Shown piece after piece: positions 17,071-25,694 of a stretch of 64,000 nucleotides of DNA. A model generated the notes under the pieces. That model was not told the DNA's origin. It searched no databases and saw only the letters and a program-made list of their open reading frames with translations. The position numbers were made by a program, and so were the translations under genes. This DNA comes from Virgisporangium aurantiacum (GTDB taxonomy: Bacteria > Actinomycetota > Actinomycetes > Mycobacteriales > Micromonosporaceae), in the NCBI RefSeq assembly GCF_016863635.1, contig NZ_BOPG01000083.1:39926-103925 (forward strand), in the 5' to 3' direction. Numbering within the stretch: position 1 is the first letter of the stretch; every line of letters starts with the position of its first letter.

Positions 17071-17096
17071 CGGCGTCCCGCTGGGGTGGGACGCCG
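17071..17096. other. Inverted repeat upstream of the aldo/keto reductase
   Basis: CGGCGTCCC (17071-17079) pairs with GGGACGCCG (17088-17096) across an 8-base loop, ending 22 bases before the ATG at 17119. It could be a leader hairpin or an operator; nothing further supports either. Confidence 0.35.
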
Positions 17097-17118
17097 GTCG
17101 ATGCGGTTGGATGGACCC

Positions 17119-17952
17119 ATGACGAGCGCACCCACGGTGACCCTGCGGAACGGCGCCGAGATGCCGCGACTGGGTCTCGGCACGTGGCCCATGGACGACG
17201 ACGCCGCCGAGGTCACGGTGGCCGCCGCGATCGGGTCGGGATACCGGCTCGTCGACACGGCGGAGAACTACGGCAACGAGCGCGGCGTCGGTCGCGGGCT
17301 CAAGGCTTCGGGCGTGCCGCGGGAGGACCTGTTCGTCACCACCAAGTTCAACAAGCGCTGGCACGGCGTCGACCTGGTGGCCGAGGCGTTCGAGCGCAGC
17401 GCCGATCGGCTCGGCCTGGACTACATCGACCTGCTGCTCGTCCACTGGCCCAACCCACAGCAGAACCAGTTCGTGGACGCGGTGCGGGGGCTGGCCCGGT
17501 TGCTCGAGGACGGCCGGCTACGCGCGATCGGCACGTCGAACTTCAAGCCCGCCCACCTGGAACGCGTCATCGACGAGACCGGCGTGGTGCCCGACGTCAA
17601 CCAGATCCAGCTCAGCCCGACCGTGACCCGCGAGTCCCACCGTGCCTTCCACGGGAAGCACGGCATCGTCACCCAGTCGTGGTCGCCGATCGGCGGCGAG
17701 AGCAACGACGTCCTGCGCGAGCCGGTCGTCCGGGAACTGGCCGAGCGGCACGGCCGCACGCCGGCGCAGGTGGTGCTCCGCTGGCACATGGACCTCGGGC
17801 TGACCGCCGTCCCCAAGTCGAGCGACCCGACGCGGCTGAAGCAGAACCTCGACATCTTCGACTTCGCGCTGTCGGCCGACGAGGTGGCCGCGATCTCGGC
17901 GCTGGACCGGGGCGACGCCGCCGGCGCCGACTCGGACGCGTTCGGCCACTGA
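17119..17952 (+). CDS. Aldo/keto reductase
   Basis: This encodes 277 residues from the ATG at 17119, an NADPH-dependent oxidoreductase with a TIM-barrel fold that reduces carbonyl compounds. The family landmarks are intact: LGLGTWPM, the catalytic Tyr in DTAENYGNE (Y51), Lys in TTKFNK, His in LLLVHWPNP, and the cofactor segment AVPKSSDPTRLKQNL. It resembles the 2,5-diketo-D-gluconate reductase branch. The substrate is unknown. The next gene, an S9 peptidase, starts 22 bases later on the same strand, so they may be co-transcribed, though functionally unrelated. Confidence 0.85.
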   Translation: MTSAPTVTLRNGAEMPRLGLGTWPMDDDAAEVTVAAAIGSGYRLVDTAENYGNERGVGRGLKASGVPREDLFVTTKFNKRWHGVDLVAEAFERSADRLGLDYIDLLLVHWPNPQQNQFVDAVRGLARLLEDGRLRAIGTSNFKPAHLERVIDETGVVPDVNQIQLSPTVTRESHRAFHGKHGIVTQSWSPIGGESNDVLREPVVRELAERHGRTPAQVVLRWHMDLGLTAVPKSSDPTRLKQNLDIFDFALSADEVAAISALDRGDAAGADSDAFGH

Positions 17953-17974
17953 CCCCGGCACCTATCATGCATTG

Positions 17975-19900
17975 ATGCGACCCGATGACATCGCGAAGTT
18001 CCGGGTCCCGGACACCCCCACGATTTCGCCGGACGGCACGGACATGGTGTTTTCGCTCAACCATCTCGAGCTGAGCCCGGACGAGTACCGATCGCAGTTG
18101 TGGACGGTACCGGCAAACGGTTCCGCCGAACCGAGAAGGTTGACCCACGGCCCGGCCGATGCGGATCCCGCATATTCGCCCGACGGCCGATGGCTCGCAT
18201 TCTGTCGGACCGTCGAGGGCGGCGTGCCTCAGCTGTGGGTCATGCCGACCGGGGGCGGTGAGCCCCGGTGCCTGACCGACGCGACACTCGGCGTCTCCTC
18301 GCCGTTGTGGAGTCCGGACTCGAAGTACATCGCGTTCAGGTCCCGGGTGCCGGAACCGGGTCGTTACGGAACCGCGGAAGGCGTGACCCCGGACCGGGAG
18401 CCTCCGCGGCGGGTCACCTCGTTCACCTACCGTGCCAACGGCACGGGCTTCGTCGTGGACCGACCGGCGCATGTCTTTGTCATCGATCCGCATACGGAAG
18501 GGTCGGCTCCGGTTCAGGTGACAGCCGGCTCCTTCGATCACGGACGCGCGGCCTTCAGCCCGGATTCGCAGCGCCTGGTATTCGTCGCGGCCCGCCACGA
18601 CGGCGCGGGTGACGACCTCCGGGTCGACGTCTGGACCTGCGCCACCGACGGCACCGATCTCCGCGCCCTGACCTCGGGCGGGCTGCGCGCCAGGACCGCG
18701 TTGTTCACGCCCGACGGCAGGAACGTCTGCTTCGTCGCGCTGGACCTGGCGCAGGTCGACGGCGAGGCTCCGTCGCTGCGGTCGTACAGCGTCTGGATCG
18801 TTCCCGCGGACGGTTCCGGTGCCCCCTCGGAACTGACGGACCCGGCGGATACCCACGTGCTCCGGTGGGCGGCCGAGCCGATCGCCACGGTCGCCGACGG
18901 AGTGGTGTACGCCAACGAGAATCGCGGCGCCGTCGACCTCGTGCTGGCTCCCTACGACGGTGGCCCAGCGCGCACGCTTGTCGGAGGACGCCGGCAGGCG
19001 TACGGATTCACGGTCACCCGTGACCTGACGGCGGTGGTCGCGGCCGTCGGTAGCGACACCTGCCCCGGCGAGATCGTGGTGCGGGAGGCCGACGGCACCG
19101 AACGGACGCTGACCGGGTTCGCGGATTCTCTCCGCGACGTGCGGTTGGCCCCGATGGAAGAGGTGACGGCAACCGCTCCGGACGGATATCCCGTGCACGG
19201 GTGGATCGTGCGTCCGGCCGGCTCCGGGCCGCATCCCGTGGTCCTTCTCGTCCACGGCGGGCCGCACACGCAGTACGGCTGGGAACTGTTCGACGAGGCG
19301 CAGGTCTATGCCGGCGCGGGCTACGCCGTCGTGATGGGCAACCCGCGCGGCTCGTCCGGCTACGGGCGAGCCCACGGCCAGGCCGGCGCGCGCGATTTCT
19401 GTACCGCCTCGGTGGCACCCGACCTGCTGGCGCTCCTGGACGCGGCACTGCTGGACAGCGACCTCGACGGTGACCGGGTGGGCGTGATGGGGGGTTCCTA
19501 CGGCGGGACGATGACGGCGTGGCTCGCCGCGCACCACGGCGGCCGCTTCCGTACGGCCGTCACCGAGCGCGGTATGTACGCGTTCGACAGTTTTGCCGCG
19601 ACCTCCGATCACGGCTGGTGCATCGTGAACGACCTGGACGCAAGCAGATGGCCCGAATGCAGTCCGCTCACCTATGCCGGCAACATCGGCATTCCGACGC
19701 TGATCATCCACTCCGAGCAGGACCTGGTCTGCCCGCTGGAGCAGGCACAGCGGCTGTTCTTCGCCCTGAAACGGGCCGGAACCGCGGTAGAGTTGATCAT
19801 CTTTCCGGGGGAGGGGCACGAGCTTTCCCGATCGGGCCTACCGAGTCATCGGATCTCCCGGTTCGAGGTGATCCTCGACTGGTTGGCGCGTCATCTCTAG
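17975..19900 (+). CDS. S9 family prolyl-oligopeptidase-like serine peptidase
   Basis: This encodes 641 residues from the ATG at 17975; a TTG three bases earlier is possible. The amino two-thirds is a WD40/TolB-like beta-propeller (repeats such as ADADPAYSPDGRWLAF and GVSSPLWSPDSKYIAF) that screens substrates. The carboxy part is an alpha/beta hydrolase with a nucleophile in GGSYGG (S508), Asp in HSEQD (D583) and His in GEGHELSR (H615), and an oxyanion segment LLVHGGPHTQYGW. This is the acylaminoacyl-peptidase/dipeptidyl-peptidase IV-like layout. No signal peptide is seen, so it is cytosolic, probably in peptide turnover. An acetyltransferase with AGGAGG follows 10 bases later. Confidence 0.9.
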   Translation: MRPDDIAKFRVPDTPTISPDGTDMVFSLNHLELSPDEYRSQLWTVPANGSAEPRRLTHGPADADPAYSPDGRWLAFCRTVEGGVPQLWVMPTGGGEPRCLTDATLGVSSPLWSPDSKYIAFRSRVPEPGRYGTAEGVTPDREPPRRVTSFTYRANGTGFVVDRPAHVFVIDPHTEGSAPVQVTAGSFDHGRAAFSPDSQRLVFVAARHDGAGDDLRVDVWTCATDGTDLRALTSGGLRARTALFTPDGRNVCFVALDLAQVDGEAPSLRSYSVWIVPADGSGAPSELTDPADTHVLRWAAEPIATVADGVVYANENRGAVDLVLAPYDGGPARTLVGGRRQAYGFTVTRDLTAVVAAVGSDTCPGEIVVREADGTERTLTGFADSLRDVRLAPMEEVTATAPDGYPVHGWIVRPAGSGPHPVVLLVHGGPHTQYGWELFDEAQVYAGAGYAVVMGNPRGSSGYGRAHGQAGARDFCTASVAPDLLALLDAALLDSDLDGDRVGVMGGSYGGTMTAWLAAHHGGRFRTAVTERGMYAFDSFAATSDHGWCIVNDLDASRWPECSPLTYAGNIGIPTLIIHSEQDLVCPLEQAQRLFFALKRAGTAVELIIFPGEGHELSRSGLPSHRISRFEVILDWLARHL

Positions 19901-19910
19901 AGGAGGACCT

Positions 19911-20632
19911 GTGACAACCACCGCCGAGGCGCCGCTGCGTCAGGCCCGCAACTCCGCGGCGTTCTGGGCCGCGACCGGCCGCTCAGCGGTCACGAGGTGA
20001 TCCGCCGCCCCGGCTTCCTCGCCGTCGCCGGTGACGAGCGGGCCGGCCTGCGCGTCCTGATCCAGGAGGCGGGCGTCGACACAGACGAGATCACCGACCT
20101 GGCGAAACAGGCCGCCGGGCCGGTCGACATCGAGGACCCGTTCAGCTCGACCGACCTGAGCCACCTCGGCCTGCGCAACTGGCAGATGCCGGTGATGCTG
20201 CGCCAGGCCGGGCCGGCCCCCGAACCGGACATGGACGTCGTCCGGGTGCGCGACGAGGAGCATCTCGAAGCGGCCGAGCGCGCGGTGATCGCCGGCTTCG
20301 AGCTGACCCGGTTCGAGCCCCACCGCGCCGGCGAGATGTTCCCGATGGCGCTGCTGGACGAACCGGGTGTGGACGTGTACGTCGCGCGCATCGACGGCGA
20401 GGTCGCCGGTGCGTGCGTCACGGTCGTCGACAACGGACTCGGCAGCCACTACTGGGTCGGGACGCCGGCCGAGTTCCGCTCCCGGGGCGTCGGACGCGCG
20501 GTGATGCTCGGCTCCCTCGCCGATCTGGTCGACGTGCCGGTCACGCTCACGGCGTCGCGGCTGGGCCGGCCGCTGTACGAGTCCCTGGGCTTCGTCGCCG
20601 CGTCGCCGGCCACGTGGTGGTCGTCGACGTGA
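19911..20632 (+). pseudogene. GNAT acetyltransferase with an N-terminal frameshift
   Basis: A GTG at 19911 with AGGAGG at 19901-19906 opens a frame that reads an expected GNAT leader (LRQARNSAAFWAATGR) but stops after 28 codons at 19998. The homologous protein continues in another frame as LSGHEVIRRPGFLAVAGDER through FRSRGVGRAVMLGSLADL (acetyl-CoA site) to SRLGRPLYESLGF. A single-base deletion around 19975-19984 explains this. Either it is a real lesion, or translation restarts at the GTG at 19997, which has no ribosome site. Sequencing error is also possible. Confidence 0.65.
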
Positions 20633-20635
20633 CTC

Positions 20636-20663
20636 CCGGCGCCCGGCCATGACCGGGCGCCGG
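20636..20663. terminator. Bidirectional terminator between convergent acetyltransferase genes
   Basis: CCGGCGCCCGG (20636-20646) and CCGGGCGCCGG (20653-20663) form a perfect 11-bp stem with a CCATGA loop, placed between the stop at 20632 (+) and the stop at 20676 (-). Confidence 0.7.
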
Positions 20664-20675
20664 AATCTCACGGCA

Positions 20676-21182
20676 TTATCGCCGCGCGGCGTCGTACCGG
20701 GCGGTGTTCGCCTCGATGTCGGTATGTGACCGATCGAAGCCGGCCTTCTCCAACACGCTGACGGAGGCCGGATTCGACAGGTCCACGGTGGCGAAGACCG
20801 TGTGGACGCCCGGCGCGGTGAGGGCGTGCGCGGTCAGGGCACGGGTGGCCTCGGCGGCGTACCCGCGCCCGCGCCGGCTCGCCACGATGCCGTACCCGAT
20901 CTCGATCGCGCCGTCGTCGGGCGGCCAGAACAGGCCGATGGAGCCGACCACCAGGCCGCTGTCGCGCTCGATGATCTGGCGGTGGCCGTAGGGGCCGAGC
21001 CACCCGGGATGGTGGGCGAACAGGCCGGCGATGACCTGGTCGCCCTCGGCGGGGAAGTCGCCGGCCCAGTGCGCGGGCCGGGCGGTGTCACCGAGGACGG
21101 CGGCGACCTCGCCGGTGGTCCACGGGCGCAGGACGAGGCGGTCGGTGGCCAGATCGGCACCGGTGATGAACGAAGAAGACAC
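20676..21182 (-). CDS. GNAT family N-acetyltransferase
   Basis: This encodes 168 residues from the GTG at 21182, with AGGAG about 8 bases upstream. Acetyltransf_3 pattern: DRLVLRPWTTGEVAAVLGD, then IEIGYGIVASRRGRGYAAEA (acetyl-CoA-binding R-G-x-G-x-A-A-E) and NPASVSVLEKAGFDRS. These are RimJ/RimL-like cytosolic enzymes acetylating amino termini, antibiotics or small amines; the target is unknown. It lies 141 bases downstream of the methyltransferase gene on the same strand. Confidence 0.85.
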   Translation of the reverse strand: MSSSFITGADLATDRLVLRPWTTGEVAAVLGDTARPAHWAGDFPAEGDQVIAGLFAHHPGWLGPYGHRQIIERDSGLVVGSIGLFWPPDDGAIEIGYGIVASRRGRGYAAEATRALTAHALTAPGVHTVFATVDLSNPASVSVLEKAGFDRSHTDIEANTARYDAARR

Positions 21183-21323
21183 GTGACACTCCTGGTCGAA
21201 TGGGAACGACCCGGACCGCGGCTACCGTCGCGCGGCCCGGACGAGGGCATGCTGAAGACGGCTGGTGGCAGCCATATTCATCAAACTCCCTCGTCCGCGA
21301 GTGATCTTGCTGTGCGGGCGACG

Positions 21324-22136
21324 TTAGCCCCCGGTCGCACCGCCGGCAACCGGTTTGATGGCGACGGCACCGAGCAGTTCGCGTTGCGGCTTCTCGTCGT
21401 CGTCGGGACGCCACTCGCTGACCGCGACCAGGCCGGGCTCGACCGGCTCGAACGGGTGGATCAGCGGAAGGACCTGCGCGGGGGTGCGCAGGTGCAGGGG
21501 CGTCGGTGTCTTCGTGTAGATCCGGCGGACGGTCTCGGCGTCGGACCCCCTGTCGGTCGGCGGGGTGCCGTGGGAGAGGGCGAGGTAGCTCCCGGCCGGC
21601 ACGGCGTCGTGGAGGGTGCGGACGATCGCGGCCGGGTCGTCGTCGTCACCGATGAAGTGCAGCACCGCGAACAGCAGGACCGCGACCGGCTGCGAGAAGT
21701 CGAGCCGGTCCCGCGCCACGTCGAGGATCTCGTCGGGTTTCCGGAGGTCGCCCTGGATCGCGTCCGCGCCGGGGTTGTCGACGAGCATCGTTCTGCTGTG
21801 GGCCACCGCGATCGGATCGGTGTCGACGTAGAGCACGCGCGCGCCCGGCGCCACCCGCTGCGCGACCTCGTGGACGTTGCCGAGCGTCGGTATGCCCGAA
21901 CCGATGTCGAGGAACTGCCGGACGCCGGTGCCCGCCAGCCACTGCACGACCCGGCGCAGGAACGCCCGGTTGGCGTGCGCGATCTGCCGGGCGCCCGGCA
22001 TCGCCGCCTCGGCCTGCTCGACGAGGGCCCGGTCGACCGCGAAGTTGTGGGACCCGCCGAGCGCGTAGTCGTACATGCGGGCCGCGTTCGGCCGGTCGAC
22101 GTCGACCCCGTCGGGCACCCAGTTCGGACGTTCCAT
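21324..22136 (-). CDS. S-adenosylmethionine methyltransferase, Methyltransf_19 (DUF574) family
   Basis: This encodes 270 residues. The ATG at 22136 has GGAGGTGCG before it. The amino terminus RPNAARMYDYALGGSHNFAVDR is the signature of this actinobacteria-specific family, followed by the SAM-binding motif FLDIGSGIPTLGNVHEVA (about residues 73-90) and LYVDTDPIAVAHSR. These proteins are highly expanded in Streptomyces and Micromonosporaceae; substrates are largely unknown. The catalytic core appears complete, so the enzyme is probably active. Confidence 0.85.
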   Translation of the reverse strand: MERPNWVPDGVDVDRPNAARMYDYALGGSHNFAVDRALVEQAEAAMPGARQIAHANRAFLRRVVQWLAGTGVRQFLDIGSGIPTLGNVHEVAQRVAPGARVLYVDTDPIAVAHSRTMLVDNPGADAIQGDLRKPDEILDVARDRLDFSQPVAVLLFAVLHFIGDDDDPAAIVRTLHDAVPAGSYLALSHGTPPTDRGSDAETVRRIYTKTPTPLHLRTPAQVLPLIHPFEPVEPGLVAVSEWRPDDDEKPQRELLGAVAIKPVAGGATGG

Positions 22137-22166
22137 CGCACCTCCCATTCATTCAGGAGGACGAAT

Positions 22167-23405
22167 TTATCCCAGTTGGTCGCGACGGCGGGTCAGGTGG
22201 GCCCGCTCCGCCGTGTTGCCCGCCAGTTCGATGGCCCGGTCGTAGGCCGCCCGCGCGTCCCGGCCGCGGCCCAGCCGGCGCAGCAACTCGGCGCGGGTCG
22301 CGTGGTACGCGTGGTAGCCGGCCAGCGTGTCCGGAAGCCGGTCGACGATCGCCAGCGCCACCTCCGGCCCGTCGAGCTCGGCGACCGCGATGGCCCGGTT
22401 GAGCGCGACGACCGGCGACGGGTCGACGCGGACGAGTTGGTCGTAGAGCGCGACGACCTGTGCCCAGTCGGTGTCGCGCACGTCGCGGGCGGACGTGTGC
22501 ACGGCGTTGATCGCCGCGAGGATCTGGTAGCGGCCTGGCGCCGCCTCGCCCGCGGCCACGGCGGCCAGGCGCTCGCGCACCATCCGGTGACCCTCGGCGA
22601 TCAGCGCCGCGTCCCAGGCGCCCCGGTTCTGCTCGGAGAGGGCGACCAGTTCGCCGCTGGCCGAGACCCGGGCGGTGCGCCGCGCCTCGGTGAGGAGCAT
22701 CAGAGCCAGCAGCCCGGCGACCTCGCCGTCGTGGGGCAGGAGGGTGCGGATCAGACGGGTGAGCCGGATCGCCTCGGCGGTGAGGTCGTGCCGGAGGGGA
22801 TCGGTGTCGGGGCCGGTCGCCAGGTAGCCCTCGTTGAAGACGAGGAAGAGCACGGCGAGCACGCCGGACACCCGTCCCGGAAGATCTTCCGCGGCGGGCA
22901 CCCGGTACGGGATGCGGTTCGCCTTGATCTTGGCCTTCGCGCGGGTGATCCGCTGGCCCATGGCGGTCTCCTGCACCAGGAACGCACGAGCGATCTCGGC
23001 GGCGGTGAGGCCGCCGACCATGCGCAGCGTCAGCGCCACCCGGCTCTCCGGCGCGAGCGCCGGGTGGCAGCAGGTGAAGATGAGCCGGAGCCGCTCGTCG
23101 TCGATGGCGCCGAGAGGCTCGGGCGGGTCGTCGTCGTACAAGATCTGAGCCTCCTTCTGCTTGTCGTCGCGCTTGCTCTCGCGCCGGATCCGGTCGATGG
23201 CCTTGCGGGTGGCGGTGGTGGTCAACCAGGCACCGGGGTTCGGGGGTATGCAGTCGGCCACCCACCGTTCGAAGGCGGTCGCGAACGCCTCGGCGGCCGC
23301 CTCCTCGGCGATGTCGAGGTCACCGAAGCGCTTGGTCAGGGTGGCGACCACCCGCGCCCACTCCTCGCGGTGGGCCCGGGTGACCGCCTCGGCGACATCA
23401 CTCAC
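22167..23405 (-). CDS. ECF42-type RNA polymerase sigma factor with C-terminal DUF6596/TPR-like extension
   Basis: This encodes 412 residues from a GTG at 23405 whose G-T-G-A overlaps the stop of the upstream DGPF gene. Sigma region 2 (FGDLDIAEEAAAEAFATAFE, then PGAWLTTTATRKAIDRIRR) and region 4 (LTLRMVGGLTAAEIARAFLV, then QRITRAKAKIK) are followed by the long extension (FNEGYLATGP, LLALMLLTEARRTARV, YQILAAINAVH) that defines ECF42. In this family the extension replaces a separate anti-sigma factor, and the gene pairs with DGPF proteins, as here. ECF42 factors typically activate their own DGPF operon; the inducing signal is generally unclear. Confidence 0.9.
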   Translation of the reverse strand: MSDVAEAVTRAHREEWARVVATLTKRFGDLDIAEEAAAEAFATAFERWVADCIPPNPGAWLTTTATRKAIDRIRRESKRDDKQKEAQILYDDDPPEPLGAIDDERLRLIFTCCHPALAPESRVALTLRMVGGLTAAEIARAFLVQETAMGQRITRAKAKIKANRIPYRVPAAEDLPGRVSGVLAVLFLVFNEGYLATGPDTDPLRHDLTAEAIRLTRLIRTLLPHDGEVAGLLALMLLTEARRTARVSASGELVALSEQNRGAWDAALIAEGHRMVRERLAAVAAGEAAPGRYQILAAINAVHTSARDVRDTDWAQVVALYDQLVRVDPSPVVALNRAIAVAELDGPEVALAIVDRLPDTLAGYHAYHATRAELLRRLGRGRDARAAYDRAIELAGNTAERAHLTRRRDQLG

Positions 23406-23725
23406 AGAAATGGCCGGACCTCGACCTTGCGGTTGCACGCCTTCGAGCCGTCGGAGGCGAGCCTGAGCGCCGCGTCGAGGTCGGGTGCCTCGATGATCCA
23501 GAAGCCGATGAGGAACTCCTTCGACTCCAGGAAGGGCCCGTCGGTGATCAGCGTCTCCGCGCCCCGGTTGTCGACGGTGGTGGCCATGTCGGGCCCGCCG
23601 AGGCCGCCGGCGAAGACCCACTGCCCGTCGGCCTGGAGGCGCTCGTTGAACACGTCGATGGCGGCCTCTTCCTCCGGGGTCGCCAGGTTGGTGCTGTCGT
23701 GGATCACGGACAACAGGTACTGCAT
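23402..23725 (-). CDS. DGPF domain (YCII-related) protein, partner of the ECF42 sigma factor
   Basis: This encodes 107 residues. The ATG at 23725 follows GGAGGAG by about 9 bases. The family motif DGPF is intact in ETLITDGPFLESKEFLIGFW, where the fold is YCII/dimeric alpha-beta barrel. Function is unknown; possible roles are small-molecule sensing or redox chemistry. The stop overlaps the GTG of the sigma gene by four bases (GTGA), so the two proteins are translationally coupled. Confidence 0.85.
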   Translation of the reverse strand: MQYLLSVIHDSTNLATPEEEAAIDVFNERLQADGQWVFAGGLGGPDMATTVDNRGAETLITDGPFLESKEFLIGFWIIEAPDLDAALRLASDGSKACNRKVEVRPFL

Positions 23726-23770
23726 CGGATCATCTCCTCCGGTCGGGAACTTCACCCCTGCAACGAACGC

Positions 23771-24178
23771 CTAGGCCCCGATCCGACGACGTCCCCGGAA
23801 ATTCTTCAAAAGAAGATGGAGGACGACGAGGGGAGCGATGCCCACGGGGTACCAGAGCAGGTCGACGGCGTCGAACTGGTGGCCGAGCACCAGCCGGAAC
23901 ACCAGGCTCCGCTCGGACAGGTCAGCCGGGATGCCGGTCAGCTGGAAGAACTCCGCCCCCCAGCACCAGGCCAGGGCGATCCCGCCGGCCGTCCACGGCG
24001 TGAGGCGCGGCCACAGGAACAGCGCGCCGACGTAGATCATCGAGGCGTACAGCGCGGTCCCGGAGTACTGCTCCAGGCGCCCGTTGCTGTACAGCGCACC
24101 CGCCGAGACTGCCCGTATCGCCAACGCCACGCCCAGAAACCCCGCCGCTGCGGCAAGCATGAGAAGCCGAACCCGCAT
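23771..24178 (-). CDS. DUF2809 membrane protein
   Basis: This encodes 135 residues from the ATG at 24178. Four hydrophobic segments are evident: LMLAAAAGFLGVALAIRAV, ALYASMIYVGALFLWPRL, AGGIALAWCWGAEFFQLT and DLLWYPVGIAPLVVLHLLL. Family hallmarks of DUF2809 are the polar EFFQL in the third segment and the HQFDAVDLLWY motif before the fourth. It sits in the cytoplasmic membrane with unknown function. It lies 46 bases from the DGPF gene on the same strand, upstream of it, and so may be transcribed with it. The upstream region contains half of a dispersed palindromic element. Confidence 0.75.
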   Translation of the reverse strand: MRVRLLMLAAAAGFLGVALAIRAVSAGALYSNGRLEQYSGTALYASMIYVGALFLWPRLTPWTAGGIALAWCWGAEFFQLTGIPADLSERSLVFRLVLGHQFDAVDLLWYPVGIAPLVVLHLLLKNFRGRRRIGA

Positions 24179-24199
24179 CCCGGCAGCCTAACCGCCCGC

Positions 24200-24223
24200 G
24201 ATCTTGGACTCCCAGAGGTGCCA
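24200..24223. repeat. Half copy of the GATCTTGGACTCC intergenic element
   Basis: GATCTTGGACTCC (24200-24212), four bases, GGTGCCA (24217-24223) reproduces bases 8936-8959 at 20 of 24 positions with identical spacing. The matching right arm is absent here. It abuts the promoter of the GH43 gene. Confidence 0.55.
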
Positions 24224-24232
24224 CGGCAGGGG

Positions 24233-24262
24233 TTGACATACGCCGATGTTAGCGATAACAAT
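24233..24262 (+). promoter_or_regulatory. GH43 promoter with overlapping LacI-type operator
   Basis: TTGACA at 24233-24238 and TAACAA(T) from 24256 are separated by 17 bases, close to the vegetative consensus. TGTTAGCGATAACA (24247-24260) is a near-perfect 14-base palindrome overlapping the -10 box, the form of operators bound by LacI-family sugar-responsive repressors. Transcription is predicted to start around 24269, on the ATG at 24270, giving a leaderless mRNA. Confidence 0.65.
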
Positions 24263-24269
24263 CCCGGGC

Positions 24270-25694
24270 ATGGCCCGCCGCCTTGGTGTTATCGCCGCAC
24301 TGGTCGCTCTCGTCGCGTCGTGGACGGTCGTGATGCCGAAAGCCGCACTCGCGCTCGACCCGTTCACCGGCTACCTGATGGCGCACTTCACCGGGGAGTC
24401 CTCGACCGGGCAGCAGATCTACCTCGCCCACAGCACCGACGGTCTCCACTGGACCGACCTCAACAACGGCTCGCCGGTGCTGCTGTCCACCGTCGGCACC
24501 CGGGGCGTGCGCGACCCCGCACTGGTGCGGTCGCTGGCCGGGGACCGGTACTGGATCGTCGCCACCGACCTGTGCATCGGCTGCGGGCAGGACTGGTCGA
24601 CGGCCATCAACAACGGCAGCCGCAACCTCGTGGTCTGGGAGTCGACCAACCTCACCACGTGGTCGGCGCCGTGGCTGCTCAACGTCGCGGGCGCCATCCC
24701 GGACGGGCGCAACGCGTGGGCGCCGGAGGCGATCTGGAACCCGGCCACCAACGACTACGTCGTCTACTGGGCCACCAACGTGCCGAACAACGGCGCCACC
24801 AAGCACCGCGTCTACTACGGCCGCACCACCAACTTCCGGACCATCACCACGGCGCAGCCGTACATCACGCGGCCCGGCAGCCAGGAGATCATCGACACCC
24901 AGATCGTGGAGACGTCCGGGACCTACCGCTACGTGCGGGCGTCGGGGGACGGCCAGATCACCCTCGAAGGCAGCAACGCGATCCTCGGCACCTGGACCGC
25001 CCTGGGCAACCTGTCGGGCATCGGGCTGACCGGCGCGCAGGTCGAGGGTCCCATGTGGACGAAGTTCAACAACCGCAACGAATGGACGCTCTACCTCGAC
25101 CAGTACTCGTCCGGCCGCGGCTACCTCCCGGTCCTCACGACGAACCCGTCGAGCCCGGCCGCATTCCGGTTGCCCGCGACGGGCTCCTACGCCATGGGCG
25201 GCACCCGCAAGCGGCACGGCACGATCCTCAACCTGACCGCCGCCGAGCAGACCCGCGTGCTGGCCCGCTGGGGCGGCACCACGCCGGTCAACCGGCTCCA
25301 GTCGTACAACTTCGCGGACCGGTACGTCCGGCACGTCAACTACGACGTCCGCATCGACCCGAACGTCAGCCCGGCGGCCGACGCGCAATGGCGCCTCGTG
25401 CCCGGCCTCAACGGCGCCAGCGGCACGGTGTCCGTCGAGTCGGTGAACTTCCCCGGGTACTACCTGCGGCACGTCAACTACGACTTCCAACTGGTGGCCA
25501 ACGACGGCACCGCGACCTTCGCCGCGGACGCCACGTTCCGACGCGTCGCCGGGCTCGCCGACGCGTCGGCAAGCTCCTTCCAGTCCTACAACCACGCCGA
25601 CCGGTACATCCGGCACAGCAACTACCTGCTGCGCCTCGACCCGATCACCGACGCGACGGGACGCAGCGACGCCACATTCCGCGTCGTCACGTGA
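24270..25694 (+). CDS. Secreted glycoside hydrolase family 43 enzyme with CBM42 (AbfB) domain
   Basis: This encodes 474 residues. I prefer the ATG at 24270 because the promoter predicts transcription starting there; an ATG at 24246 lies inside the operator. A signal peptide spans about residues 1-29 (MARRLGVIAALVAL to ALA). The catalytic five-blade propeller shows LMAHFTG, the general-base region TRGVRDPALV, WAPEAIW and the acid residue in VEGPMWTKFN. The carboxy-terminal 140 residues hold three beta-trefoil repeats with YVRHVNYDVRIDP, YYLRHVNYDFQL and YIRHSNYLLRLDP, the CBM42 arabinose-side-chain-binding fold. It probably releases arabinofuranose from arabinoxylan outside the cell. The LacI-type operator suggests sugar induction; the LacI gene at 32666 is a candidate regulator. 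Confidence 0.85.
   Translation: MARRLGVIAALVALVASWTVVMPKAALALDPFTGYLMAHFTGESSTGQQIYLAHSTDGLHWTDLNNGSPVLLSTVGTRGVRDPALVRSLAGDRYWIVATDLCIGCGQDWSTAINNGSRNLVVWESTNLTTWSAPWLLNVAGAIPDGRNAWAPEAIWNPATNDYVVYWATNVPNNGATKHRVYYGRTTNFRTITTAQPYITRPGSQEIIDTQIVETSGTYRYVRASGDGQITLEGSNAILGTWTALGNLSGIGLTGAQVEGPMWTKFNNRNEWTLYLDQYSSGRGYLPVLTTNPSSPAAFRLPATGSYAMGGTRKRHGTILNLTAAEQTRVLARWGGTTPVNRLQSYNFADRYVRHVNYDVRIDPNVSPAADAQWRLVPGLNGASGTVSVESVNFPGYYLRHVNYDFQLVANDGTATFAADATFRRVAGLADASASSFQSYNHADRYIRHSNYLLRLDPITDATGRSDATFRVVT

Noticed and set aside
17669..19819. 716-codon minus-strand open frame
   Set aside because: Antisense of the S9 peptidase, whose catalytic triad and propeller repeats are clear on the plus strand.
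20802..23774. 990-codon plus-strand open frame
   Set aside because: It is the antisense of the acetyltransferase, methyltransferase and sigma genes; long stop-free antisense frames are expected at this GC content and it has no family motifs.
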